Program-made: the position numbers and the translations under genes
Part shown: in pieces, positions 52,734 to 61,444 of the stretch
How the letters are laid out: every line of letters starts with the position of its first letter
Position numbering within the stretch: position 1 is the first letter of the stretch
The notes under the pieces: generated by a model
The model's input: the letters and a program-made list of their open reading frames with translations, nothing else
Database searches by the model: none
What the model was told of the DNA's origin: nothing
From: Streptomyces coacervatus
GTDB lineage: Bacteria > Actinomycetota > Actinomycetes > Streptomycetales > Streptomycetaceae
Reading direction: 5' to 3'
Length of the DNA: 64,000 nt
Assembly: GCF_029223485.1 (NCBI RefSeq)
Contig: NZ_JARHTP010000002.1
Location: 744,001 to 808,000 of the forward strand

Positions 52734-54179
52734 GTGCCCAACACCCAGCAGGACGCCCCCACTTCACTTCTCCCAGGGCCCCGGATACCGGCGCCGGTCA
52801 CGCCTCCACCGCGTGACCGGCGCCCCCGTCCGCCTCACCGACGCGACCCCTGGCTCCTGGCGGCCGTCCTGTTCGCCGCGTACGCGATCCTGTCGATCAG
52901 CCGGTACCAGCATCTGGCGACCCGCTCCTGGGACCTGGGCATATTCGAGCAGGTGGTCCGCGCGTACGCCCATCTGCAGGCTCCGGTCGCCGATCTGAAG
53001 GGGCCGGGATTCAACATCCTGGGCGACCACTTCAGCCCGGTCCTGGCCCTCCTCGCCCCCGTCTACCGGCTCTTCCCCTCCCCGCTCACGCTGCTCGTGG
53101 CCCAGGCCGCCCTGTTCGCGCTGTCGGCCGTGCCGGTGACCCGCGCGGCCGCCGGGCTGCTGGGGCGACCGCGCGGGCTCGTCCTCGGGATCGCGTACGG
53201 ACTGTCCTGGGGCCTGCAGCGGGCCGTCGACTTCGACTTCCACGAGATCTGCTTCGCCGTACCGCTGATCGCCTTCAGCCTGGAGGCGGTTGTGTTCCGC
53301 CGCTGGTGGCCCGCGCTGCTGTGGGCGCTGCCGCTGGTGCTGGTCAAGGAGGACCTGGGCCTGACGGTGGCGGCCATCGCGCTGGTCGTCGCCCTGCGCT
53401 CGCACCGCTCCTCCCCGCGCACCCTTCTGTACGCCCTCGCCGTGGCGGTCCTGGGCATCACCGCCACCCTCGTCACCCTCACCGTCGTCATACCCGCCTT
53501 CAACGCGGGCGGCGGCTACGCCTACTGGACCAAGGTCGACACCGGCTTCTCCCTCTTCGACGGCACGGGCACCAAACTCCGCACGCTGGCCTGGCTGTTG
53601 CTGCCGACCAGCGGTCTGCTCGCCCTGCGTTCACCGCTGCTCGCCGTGGCCCTGCCCACCCTGGGCTGGCGCTTCCTGTCCGCCGACGACCACTACTGGG
53701 GCACCGACTGGCACTACAGCGCGGTCCTGATGCCGGTCGTCGCACTGGCTCTCGTCGATGCGCTCGCCCGGTCGCGTGTGAGCTCCCGGCCCTGCCTGCG
53801 TTCGTACGCCCAGCACGTGCCCGCGGCCGTCGCGGGGGCCGCGCTGGCGCTCACGACCACGCTCCCGCTGTCCGCACTGGCGGAGTCCGTCACCTACGAC
53901 ACGCCCGAGGGTGTCCCCCGCATCGAACGCGCCCTGGACCGCATCCCGGACGACGCGACCGTCGAGGCCAACATAGGCCCCATCAGCCGCCTCACCTCCC
54001 GCTGCCGCGTCTTCTGGCTCGGCAGCACCCGGGGTGTCACCCCCGACTACATCGCCCTGAACAACTCCAGCAAGTTCGTCGGCGACGCCCAGGCGTACGC
54101 CAGCCAGCTCCACCCGAACGCCCGTTACACGATCGACGGCGCCGCCTACGGCTACGTCGTCCTCAGACGCACCTCGTGA
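52734..54179 (+). CDS. DUF2079 multi-pass membrane protein
   Basis: A 481-aa integral membrane protein with about nine to ten TM helices after a Pro-rich N-terminus. YQHLATRSWDLGIFEQVVRAY, GDHFSPVLALLAPVYRLFP, and DFHEICFAVPLIAF are the conserved DUF2079 blocks; the family is related to GT-C-like glycosyltransferases of the cell envelope, function unknown. The GTG at 52734 follows AAGGA, and the gene is likely co-transcribed with the sigma/anti-sigma-like pair. The region just after it holds an inverted repeat. Confidence 0.82.
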   Translation: MPNTQQDAPTSLLPGPRIPAPVTPPPRDRRPRPPHRRDPWLLAAVLFAAYAILSISRYQHLATRSWDLGIFEQVVRAYAHLQAPVADLKGPGFNILGDHFSPVLALLAPVYRLFPSPLTLLVAQAALFALSAVPVTRAAAGLLGRPRGLVLGIAYGLSWGLQRAVDFDFHEICFAVPLIAFSLEAVVFRRWWPALLWALPLVLVKEDLGLTVAAIALVVALRSHRSSPRTLLYALAVAVLGITATLVTLTVVIPAFNAGGGYAYWTKVDTGFSLFDGTGTKLRTLAWLLLPTSGLLALRSPLLAVALPTLGWRFLSADDHYWGTDWHYSAVLMPVVALALVDALARSRVSSRPCLRSYAQHVPAAVAGAALALTTTLPLSALAESVTYDTPEGVPRIERALDRIPDDATVEANIGPISRLTSRCRVFWLGSTRGVTPDYIALNNSSKFVGDAQAYASQLHPNARYTIDGAAYGYVVLRRTS

Positions 54180-54208
54180 CCGGCAGGCGCGGGACCGCCG
54201 GAGCGCAT

Positions 54209-54236
54209 TGACAACCGTGATCCGCGAAGGTTGTCA
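54209..54236. promoter_or_regulatory. TGACAACC/GGTTGTCA inverted repeat upstream of LAL gene
   Basis: TGACAACC (54209-54216) and GGTTGTCA (54229-54236) are exact inverted repeats with a 12-nt spacer, 30 nt after the DUF2079 stop and ~70 nt before the LAL gene start. It is not GC-rich like the local terminators, so an operator is more likely than a terminator. Confidence 0.55.
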
Positions 54237-54305
54237 TGTGCACATGCTGCGATGCCTTGGGACGAAGACCGCTGCTGCCGCCGGGGCAGAAGGCGTGCGG
54301 CTGCC

Positions 54306-57218
54306 GTGCGGAAACCGTCATTGACCGGGCGCCGCGCGCTGCTCGACGCCGCCCGGGCCGAGTTGGCGGTCCGTCCCGGAGTGCTCTTGCACGGTCCTGC
54401 GGGGATCGGCAAGTCCACACTCCTGGCTGCCCTGTTGGCGTCGTCGGCCGGGCAAGACCGGCCGGGCGGCACGGTGTTGCACTGCTCGCCCGCGCAGGAG
54501 GACGCCCGGCTCCCGTTCGCCGGGCTCGTCGACCTGTTCGCGCGGGTGCCGGAGAGCTGCCTTGAGGCCCTGGCGCCCCAGCCGCGGGCGGCGCTGAGGG
54601 CGGCGTTGCTGCGCGGTCCGGAACCGGTCGGCGGCCAGGCCCGTCTCGCGGTGCGCGTCGCCGTTCTCGAAGCGCTGCACATCCTCGCCGCCACCGGCCC
54701 CGTCCTGCTGGCCGTCGACGACCTGCAGTGGCTCGACGAGCCGAGCGCCGAGGTACTCGCCTTCGCCGTACGACGGGTCGGGGGCCTCGACATCCGGGTG
54801 GTGGCCGCCGAGCGGGTGGCCGAGGGCGAGCAGCCCGGACGGCTGCGCTGCTGCCCGCCGGGCACCGTCGAGCTCGCGGTGCCGCCCATGGCGGACGGCG
54901 AGGTGGCCCACCTCGTGCGCACGGCCATCGGTGCCGATCCGCCTCCGGCGGTACTGCGGGCGATCCAGCAAACCGCCGCCGGAAACCCGTCGTACGCACT
55001 GGAGTTGGGGCGGGCGGCCCCGCGCGAGGCAGGGTCCGTCGGCTTCGGCCTGGCCCTACCCGTACCCCCGAGACTGCGCACTCTGCTGCTGGGCCAGGTG
55101 CGTGCGCTGCCGGACGCAGCGCGGCACACCCTCCTCGTCGCCGGCACCGCCGCCCGCCCCAGTCTCACCGTGCTGCGTGCCGCCGGGCTCCCCGACCCCG
55201 CCGCGGACCTGGCGGAGGCCGAGCGGCTCGGTGTCGCGACCACCGACGCCGACGGAACCGTACATTTCGCTCATCCGCTGATCCGGGCCGCCGTCTGTGC
55301 CGACGCCGCCGAGTACAGCCGCCGGCAGGCGCACGCCCTGCTGGCCCGCGCGGTCACCGAGCCCGTGGAGCAGGCCCGCCACCTGGCCCTCGCGCACCCG
55401 TACGAGGACGAGGCCACCGCTCGCACGCTGCTGTCCGCCGCGGAGTCCGCCCGCCGCGACGGCGCACCCGAGGCCGCCTTCGAACTGGCCGGGCTCGCCG
55501 CCCGGCGCACTCCCGGCGGCCGCCCCGCGGACCGCGCCGACCGGCTGCTGGCCGCGGCCGAATACGCCTGCGACGCTGGGCAGTTGGAGGAGGCGGGGCA
55601 GGCGGCCGAGACCGTCCTCGCCGGGGCGGGCTCGGCACGGCAGCGGGTGCGGGCCCGGCTGATCCTGCTGCGCAACGCCGGGCAGGCACTGGGCGCAGCC
55701 CGTGACCTGATCGAGGAAGGCCTGCGCGACGCGGACGGTGACCCGGAGGCCGAGGCCTGGCTGCACCACTGGGCGGCCGTACGCGGCCTGCTGTGCGGGG
55801 AGTTGGCCGACGCGGCCCGGCACGCCCGGCACGCTGCGCGACAGGCGGAGCGGGCGGGCGATACGGACACCCGGATCGGGGCGCTCGCCACTCTCGCCCG
55901 GGTGCGGTCCCTCACCGGGGAACCGGTCGCCGCCGGCGCCGCGCTCGACGAGGCGCTCGCGCTGGTCGGCGGCGCCGGCGCGGGCCCGGAGAGCTGGGGG
56001 CTGATCCGGATGCGGGCCATCCTCGCCCTGGACTCCGACCAGGTCACCGAGGCCGGGCAGCAGGTCGGCGAACTCCTCGCGGACATCGGCGAGTTCGCCG
56101 GGGTCGAGGAGGTCATGGCGACCTTGGTGGCACTGACCCGTATCCAGGTGCGCGCCGGGGACTGCCGGGAAGCGCTGCGCACCGCGGCCCGCTGCTCGCG
56201 CGCCCTGGCCGAGACGGGCGTACAGGCGGCTCCGGCGCTGTATGCGGCGGCGCTCGCGGCGACCGCGGGTGGCACCGCCGACGAGGCCCGGCGGCTGGCC
56301 GGGCAGGCGGTAAGGGCCTCGGAGGCGGACGGCGACCGGTTGTTCCTGCTGCGCGCGCTGGCGGTGCTCGGGCAGGCCGAGCTGCTCGGCGGCGACCCGC
56401 GGGGAGCGGCGGCCGCGGTCGAGGCGCTGCACCGCGTCAAGGAGCTCGGCGAGGCGATGTGCGCCGCCGATCCGCCATTGCTGCACTGGTACGGCGACCT
56501 GGCCGAAGCCCTGGTGATCCTGGGCGAGACGGATGCCGCCGGGGCGGTGCTCGGCGAGGCCCGCACCCGGCTGTCGGGCGATACGCCCGGGAGCGTACTG
56601 GCGGCTCTGGATAGGGCCGAGGGGTTGCGTGAGGCGGGGCTCGGCCGGGCGAAGGAAGGGGCGGTACGGCTGCGTGCCGCGGTGGACCGCCTGCGCCAAC
56701 TCCCCTTGCCCGTGGAGCTGATCCGCACCCTGATCGCCCTCGGCGCGGTCGAGCGCCGCTCACGCCGCAGGACCGCGGCACGAGCGGCCCTCGGCGAGGC
56801 GCTGCAGACCGCGACACGGATCGGCGCCGCACCGCTGGCGGCGCGGGCCGGGGACGAGCTGGCGCGGCTCGAAGCCGGGGACCGCAGCGGTGAGGCGGGC
56901 GCCGGCAGACCCGAACTCACCCCCACGGAAGCCAGGATCGCCGAACTGGTCGGCGGCGGGGCCACCAACCGGGAAGTCGCAGCGGAGCTCTTCATCAGCG
57001 TCAAAACGGTGGAGGGTGCCCTGTCACGCGTCTACCGCAAGGTCGGTGTCCGCTCGCGCACCGCGCTCGCCCATGCGATGGCGGTCGCCGTCATCGCATC
57101 CGGGGCGGCGGCCGTAAATCCCGGCGACGACGACCAAGTCAGGCCCACAGCACAGGCAGTGACGGTCAGTCAGCCCAGCCGGGTCCGGACTGCCCGCACG
57201 CTCGACACGCGTCGCTGA
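54306..57218 (+). CDS. LAL-type LuxR-family transcriptional regulator
   Basis: A ~970-aa large ATP-binding LuxR regulator. The N-terminal AAA/STAND module has Walker A LLHGPAGIGKSTLL (~27-40) and a Walker B-like LLAVDDLQWLDEPS (~135-148); the long middle is TPR-like helical repeats (AEYACDAGQLEEAGQAAETV and similar); the C-terminus is a GerE HTH (ELTPTEARIAELVGGGATNRE, ELFISVKTVEGALSRVYRKV). LALs often control secondary metabolism or catabolism. The start is not certain: GTG 54306 is used, but the frame is open from 54231. No obvious target cluster lies adjacent. Confidence 0.9.
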   Translation: MRKPSLTGRRALLDAARAELAVRPGVLLHGPAGIGKSTLLAALLASSAGQDRPGGTVLHCSPAQEDARLPFAGLVDLFARVPESCLEALAPQPRAALRAALLRGPEPVGGQARLAVRVAVLEALHILAATGPVLLAVDDLQWLDEPSAEVLAFAVRRVGGLDIRVVAAERVAEGEQPGRLRCCPPGTVELAVPPMADGEVAHLVRTAIGADPPPAVLRAIQQTAAGNPSYALELGRAAPREAGSVGFGLALPVPPRLRTLLLGQVRALPDAARHTLLVAGTAARPSLTVLRAAGLPDPAADLAEAERLGVATTDADGTVHFAHPLIRAAVCADAAEYSRRQAHALLARAVTEPVEQARHLALAHPYEDEATARTLLSAAESARRDGAPEAAFELAGLAARRTPGGRPADRADRLLAAAEYACDAGQLEEAGQAAETVLAGAGSARQRVRARLILLRNAGQALGAARDLIEEGLRDADGDPEAEAWLHHWAAVRGLLCGELADAARHARHAARQAERAGDTDTRIGALATLARVRSLTGEPVAAGAALDEALALVGGAGAGPESWGLIRMRAILALDSDQVTEAGQQVGELLADIGEFAGVEEVMATLVALTRIQVRAGDCREALRTAARCSRALAETGVQAAPALYAAALAATAGGTADEARRLAGQAVRASEADGDRLFLLRALAVLGQAELLGGDPRGAAAAVEALHRVKELGEAMCAADPPLLHWYGDLAEALVILGETDAAGAVLGEARTRLSGDTPGSVLAALDRAEGLREAGLGRAKEGAVRLRAAVDRLRQLPLPVELIRTLIALGAVERRSRRRTAARAALGEALQTATRIGAAPLAARAGDELARLEAGDRSGEAGAGRPELTPTEARIAELVGGGATNREVAAELFISVKTVEGALSRVYRKVGVRSRTALAHAMAVAVIASGAAAVNPGDDDQVRPTAQAVTVSQPSRVRTARTLDTRR

Positions 57219-57404
57219 CGTATCACGTGCCGCTGACGTGACCGCTGACGCGACATCCGCCGTTCACGTGACATCAGTTGTTAACACGTGAAGCAAGGGT
57301 TCCCCCGCTTATGCGGGTGGGGCTGATGTTCCTACGTTGAAGCCGTTCCGTTCCGTTCGGTTCCGCTTCCGGGACACCACCCCCCACTCCTCCGGAGGAC
57401 CTCA
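57210..57404. promoter_or_regulatory. Repeat-rich upstream region of the sedolisin gene
   Basis: The ~186-nt spacer holds three CACGTG hexamers (57224, 57265, 57285), the middle one within the palindrome TCACGTGA, plus GCTGACG direct repeats at the LAL gene end (57214) and in CCGCTGACGTGACCGCTGACG (57231-57250), and a small hairpin CCCGC-ttat-GCGGG (57304-57317). GGAGGACC precedes the GTG start. The CACGTG sites are candidate binding sites for a regulator of the secreted protease. Confidence 0.45.
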
Positions 57405-59033
57405 GTGAAGTCACGCCTGAAACTGCTCGGTCTGGTCACCGTGCCGGCCCTGCTCGCCGCCGCCGTTCCCGCCGCGTACGCCGCCGGCACCGCCCAGCCG
57501 CACGCAACTCGCGCCGCCATCACCGGAGATGTCCTCAAGGGCCTGAACAAGAACGCGACCCGCACCGGCACCGTCGCCGCCGGGAAGCGGATATCGGTGG
57601 CGATCAGCCTGACTCCGAGAGACGACAAGGCACTCGACACCTTCGTCGCCAAGGTCAGCAACCCGCGGTCGAGTTCCTACGGCCACTATCTGACGAAGCG
57701 CCAGTTCGCGGCCCGCTTCGGCCGGACCGACGCAGAGGTCAAGCAGCTCAAGGACTACCTGCGGGCGCAGGGGCTCACCATCGGCAAGGTCCACTCGGGC
57801 AACCTGCTGGTCGACGCCAGCGGCACCGCCGCCCAGCTGCAGAAGGCGTTCGGCACCAAGCTGTCGACCTTCAAGGACACGGCGTCGGGCCGCTCGTTCT
57901 ACGCCAACGAGGCCGCGCCGACCCTGCCGGCCTCCGTCGCCTCCCTCGTCAGCGACGTGGCCGGCCTCAACAACCGCCTCACCCTGCACCACCAGGCGCC
58001 CTCCACCGTCAACCCGCACAACGGCCCTGGCGGCGGCTACACCCCGGCCCAGCTCAAGGGCGGCTACAACGTCTCCGGCACGTACACCGGCAGCGGCCAG
58101 AAGATCGCGCTGCTGGAGTTCGACGGCTTCCAGCAGTCCAACATCACGACATACGACAACAACTACAGCCTGGGCTCCCCCACCCCGACCGTGTCCAAGG
58201 TCGACGGCGGCTCCGGCGCGCTCGGTGACGGACAGGTCGAGGTCGAGCTGGACATCGAGGTCCTGCACGCGATCGCCCCCACGGCGAACGTCACCGTCTT
58301 CGAGGGCCCCAACTCCGACGCGGGCGAGGTCGACACCTACCAGGCCATCGTCGACAGCGGCATCCCGACCACCTCGATCAGCTGGGGCGCCGCCGAGAGC
58401 GCCCGCACCACCTCCGGCATCAACGCCGTGGACGCGGTCTTCAAGGCGGGCGCCGCCGAGGGCCTCGGCTTCTACGCGGCCTCCGGCGACGACGGCTCCG
58501 ACGACGCGGGCGACGGCGGCACCTCCGTCGACTACCCGGCCAGCGACCCGTACGTCACCGGTGTCGGCGGCACCAAGCTGACGGTCACCTCGTCCAACGC
58601 CTTCAGCAAGGAGGTGGCCTGGTCCGGCGGCGGTGGCGGCAAGTCCTCCGTCTTCAAGATCCCGAGCTGGCAGACGGCCGTCCAGAAGAGCGCGGGCGGC
58701 GGCTTCCGCCAGGTCCCGGACGTCTCGGCGCACGCCAACCCCAGCCCCGGCGTCTCGATCTACTCGCAGGGCTCCTGGTCCTCGGTGGGCGGCACCAGCG
58801 CGGCGGCGCCCGAGTGGGCGGCGTTCGCGGCCCTGTACAACCAGCAGGCCGCGGCGGCCGGCAAGGCCAACCTCGGCTTCGCCAACCCCGCCCTCTACAC
58901 GGCGAGCGGCACCGGCTTCCACGACATCACCAGCGGCAGCAACGGCGCCTACTCCGCGGCCACCGGCTGGGACTTCACCACGGGCTGGGGCTCGTACAAC
59001 GCGGCGACCCTGGCGAGCAAGCTGCTCGGCTGA
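57405..59033 (+). CDS. Secreted S53-family (sedolisin) serine-carboxyl peptidase
   Basis: A 542-aa secreted protease. A signal peptide (~1-27, ending VPAAYA) leads to an S53 propeptide (~28-200: SSSYGHYLTKRQFAARFGRT, VKQLKDYLRAQGLTI) and the sedolisin catalytic domain. The catalytic Glu and Asp are in GQVEVELDIEVLHAI (E-x3-D, ~279-283), the oxyanion/substrate Asp is in YAASGDDGSDDAG, and the nucleophile Ser is in SVGGTSAAAPEWAA (~464). The calcium-binding C-terminal ATGWDFTTGWGSYNA is present. Sedolisins act at acidic pH. GTG 57405 follows GGAGGACC. Confidence 0.95.
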   Translation: MKSRLKLLGLVTVPALLAAAVPAAYAAGTAQPHATRAAITGDVLKGLNKNATRTGTVAAGKRISVAISLTPRDDKALDTFVAKVSNPRSSSYGHYLTKRQFAARFGRTDAEVKQLKDYLRAQGLTIGKVHSGNLLVDASGTAAQLQKAFGTKLSTFKDTASGRSFYANEAAPTLPASVASLVSDVAGLNNRLTLHHQAPSTVNPHNGPGGGYTPAQLKGGYNVSGTYTGSGQKIALLEFDGFQQSNITTYDNNYSLGSPTPTVSKVDGGSGALGDGQVEVELDIEVLHAIAPTANVTVFEGPNSDAGEVDTYQAIVDSGIPTTSISWGAAESARTTSGINAVDAVFKAGAAEGLGFYAASGDDGSDDAGDGGTSVDYPASDPYVTGVGGTKLTVTSSNAFSKEVAWSGGGGGKSSVFKIPSWQTAVQKSAGGGFRQVPDVSAHANPSPGVSIYSQGSWSSVGGTSAAAPEWAAFAALYNQQAAAAGKANLGFANPALYTASGTGFHDITSGSNGAYSAATGWDFTTGWGSYNAATLASKLLG

Positions 59034-59062
59034 CCGTCGGTCGCTGAAAACTGACGAACAAG

Positions 59063-59092
59063 GCGCGGGCCGGGATCACTTCCGGCCCGCGC
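59063..59092 (+). terminator. Hairpin terminator after sedolisin gene
   Basis: GCGCGGGCCGG and its exact complement CCGGCCCGCGC form an 11-bp stem with an 8-nt GATCACTT loop, ~30 nt after the protease stop (59033). It separates the sedolisin from the convergent MerB-like gene, so it may terminate both. Confidence 0.75.
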
Positions 59093-59134
59093 TTCGGTGT
59101 GCCGGTTCCTGGCCGGGACGGACGGTCCGGGACT

Positions 59135-59740
59135 TCAGTCGGGCAGTCCCCAGAATGATCCGTGCAGCCCGACCTCGGCGAAATAGGCGCCGGCGGCGAC
59201 CGGGTCGCGGTGGGTGTAGCCGGGTTCCAGGCGTCCGGTGTACCAGTCGCGGGCGAGGCACCACAGGGTGGGCAGGTCCATGACGTAGCCGCGCTGCTGG
59301 CCCGTCCGCTGCAGCCAGGTGTCGACGCAGCCGGTGGAGCAGAACAGGCGCTGGTTGCCGTATGTGTGCACGACATCGTCCCAGGCCCGGTGCATGGGGG
59401 TGAGGAAATGGGCCACCTGGTCGCCGGGCGGGGGTGCGTCCCGGCCGACCACCCAGGCGTGCGGGGTGTCGCAGGCCGGACAGCGGGTGGCGACCAGGAC
59501 GTCGGGCTCGGCGTGGAGCAGGTAGGGGATGGCGAACGAGTCCCAGCCGCAGCCGCCCCACCACAGCGTGTGCGTCCCCATGACGGAGAAGCCGAGCGGC
59601 ACGGACGTGAAGGGGTGGGCCATCACGACGTGGTCGTTGTCCTGCGGGTCCAGGACCACGTCATGGCTTGCGTGAAGGGTGCGCAGCTCCTGACGTACCT
59701 GGTCCGGGGCGAGTGCGGTGAGGGCGGCGAGTTCCGGCAC
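59135..59740 (-). CDS. MerB (alkylmercury lyase)-like protein, 5' end damaged
   Basis: A 201-aa protein whose C-terminal core matches organomercurial lyase: TLWWGGCGWDSFAIPYLL holds Cys-x2-Asp like MerB Cys96/Asp99, and LFCSTGCVDTW supplies the third catalytic-type Cys. Such enzymes break C-Hg bonds, but many Streptomyces members are of unproven function. GTG 59740 is the first usual start, yet the homology continues upstream in frame (VRRAVYRGFARSGRAPG) to ~59855 with no ATG, GTG or TTG; an in-frame TAG ends it. So the true start has been lost or an unusual CTG is used. Confidence 0.65.
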   Translation of the reverse strand: MPELAALTALAPDQVRQELRTLHASHDVVLDPQDNDHVVMAHPFTSVPLGFSVMGTHTLWWGGCGWDSFAIPYLLHAEPDVLVATRCPACDTPHAWVVGRDAPPPGDQVAHFLTPMHRAWDDVVHTYGNQRLFCSTGCVDTWLQRTGQQRGYVMDLPTLWCLARDWYTGRLEPGYTHRDPVAAGAYFAEVGLHGSFWGLPD

Positions 59741-59864
59741 GCCCGGTGCGCGACCGCTGCGGGCGAATCCGCGGTAGACGGCCCGGCGGACCCGCTCCGT
59801 CCCGTTCTGCGTTCCGTGCAGGCTCGTCGGGGCACACGCCCGCTTCGAGCACTACGCCTATCCG

Positions 59865-60712
59865 ATGCACGCCCACGACACGTACTCCTTCGGAGTCACC
59901 GACGACGGCGCCCAGTCGTTCGTGTGCCGAGGAGAGCGGCACGTCAGCGCGGCCGGCCTGGTCATGGCGTTCAATCCGGACGAGCCGCACGACGGACGCT
60001 CGGCCGTCCACCACGGATACCGCTACCGGATGCTGCACCTCGGCGAGGATCTGGTCCGGGATGTCCTGGACGACGCGGCTCCCCGCAGCGCCGGGCTGCC
60101 GCTCTTCGACACCCCGGTGGTGGACGACCCGGCCCTGGCCCGAGCCGTGGCACGCCTCCACACCGCGGCCGTCGCGAACGCGCCCCGCCTGGCCGTCGAG
60201 GAACGCCTCACCGCCGCCCTACTGGCCCTGTCGCGCAGCGCCGCCACCCGTCCGGCTCGTCTGCCGGACCCGCAGGGCCGGGTGGACCTGGCCGCCATGG
60301 GCGGGCGCGCGGTCTGCTGCGGCAGCGATTCGCCGAGAACATCACCGCCGACGATCTGGCCCGGGCGGCCGGCTGCAGTCGCTTCGCGCTGTACCGGGGA
60401 TTCCGTGCGGCGTACGGCTTCGCGCCCAGTGACTACCAACGCGATCTGCGGTTGCGCCGAGCCCGTGCGCTCCTGGCCGGGGGCTCGGCACCGTCGACGA
60501 CGGCCGCCGAGGCAGGCTTCGCGGACCAGGCCCATCTCACCCGATGGTTCACCCGCACCTACGGCGTCACCCCGGCCGCCTATCGCGCGGGCGTCAACAC
60601 ACAGAACTCGTTGCCGTCGGGATCGGCCATCTCCACCCGACCGGCCTCGTCCGGACCGGTGTCGACGAGGGTCGCCCCGAGGGAGACGAGACGGTCGACC
60701 TCCGTTTTCTGA
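59865..60712 (+). pseudogene. AraC-family regulator broken by a frameshift
   Basis: ATG 59865 opens an AraC ligand-binding cupin-like domain (HAHDTYSFGVTDDGAQSF, FNPDEPHDGRSAVHHGYRYR), in frame up to RVDLAAMGG near 60305. There the frame slips: the AraC DNA-binding domain (LLRQRFAENITADDLARAAG, then YQRDLRLRRARALL and TRWFTRTYGVTPAAY) continues in another frame to a stop at 60712, overlapping the convergent VOC gene. Near its start, a third frame reads DPLRPVLRSVQA, resembling a lost N-terminus. It is a pseudogene unless the shift is a sequencing error. Confidence 0.75.
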
Positions 60713-61305
60713 TCGCCGTCGGCAGGTGGGGCGAGGTCGAAACGCAGCCGGTTCCTCCCGGTCTTCGGCGCCACCGGCGGACCACCCCAGGTGATCTTCG
60801 GACCGCCGTGCGGTGAACGGATCGCGGTCTCCTGGTCCTGGTCCCAGACCAACGGAAACCCCAGCGCTTCGTTCCAGAAATAGCCGACTTGCTGCGAACC
60901 GTCGCAGGCCAGCGCCCCGATGAAGCCACAGTCGGCGAGGAATGTGTTACCCGGCTCGATGACGCAGAACTCGTTGCCCTCGGGGTCGGCCAGCACCACA
61001 TGACTTTCCTCCGGGCGCTGGCCGACGTCGATGTGCCGTCCGCCGAGTTCCAGCGCCCTGGCCACCGTCTGCCGCTGGCCTTCCAGGGATGTGCTCGTCA
61101 GATCGAAATGCATCCGATTCTGGCCGGCCTTCTGCTGCTGGGTCGGAGCGAAACGGATGCGGAACCCGGTGTCGTCACCGGGCAGAAGCGCGACGCCGTC
61201 GTGCGGATCGTCGGCCGTCTCCCACCCCAGGAGCCCGGACCAGAACTCCCCAAGACGCAGCGGGTGATTCGCATCGAAGCAGAGCGCGAACAGTCGACAA
61301 GCCAT
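60580..61305 (-). CDS. Two-domain VOC/glyoxalase-like protein
   Basis: A 241-aa protein with two vicinal-oxygen-chelate domains: the first (~1-115) has RLGEFWSGLLGWETADD, NRMHFDLTST and LADPEGNEFCVIEPG, the second (~120-240) repeats FGYFWNEALGFPLV-like YFWNEALGFPLVWDQD and MADPDGNEFCVLTPAR. Such Streptomyces proteins resemble glyoxalase_6 members, often resistance or unknown-function proteins; metal ligands are only partly conserved. The ATG at 61305 follows GGAG/GGGG; the open frame above to 61389 is not used. Its 3' end overlaps the broken AraC gene. Confidence 0.85.
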   Translation of the reverse strand: MACRLFALCFDANHPLRLGEFWSGLLGWETADDPHDGVALLPGDDTGFRIRFAPTQQQKAGQNRMHFDLTSTSLEGQRQTVARALELGGRHIDVGQRPEESHVVLADPEGNEFCVIEPGNTFLADCGFIGALACDGSQQVGYFWNEALGFPLVWDQDQETAIRSPHGGPKITWGGPPVAPKTGRNRLRFDLAPPADGDQKTEVDRLVSLGATLVDTGPDEAGRVEMADPDGNEFCVLTPAR

Positions 61306-61444
61306 TCCCCGCGCATCTCCGATCCGTCCGCCGTTGACCGCTGTCGGCAGGGCGCCACAGCCGTCCTTCGCACGGAACCATAGGGGCAAGTCGGCCCATC
61401 CGCACCCGAGTTGTTCGACGGCCGCCGGAACCCTGCAGGATGCT

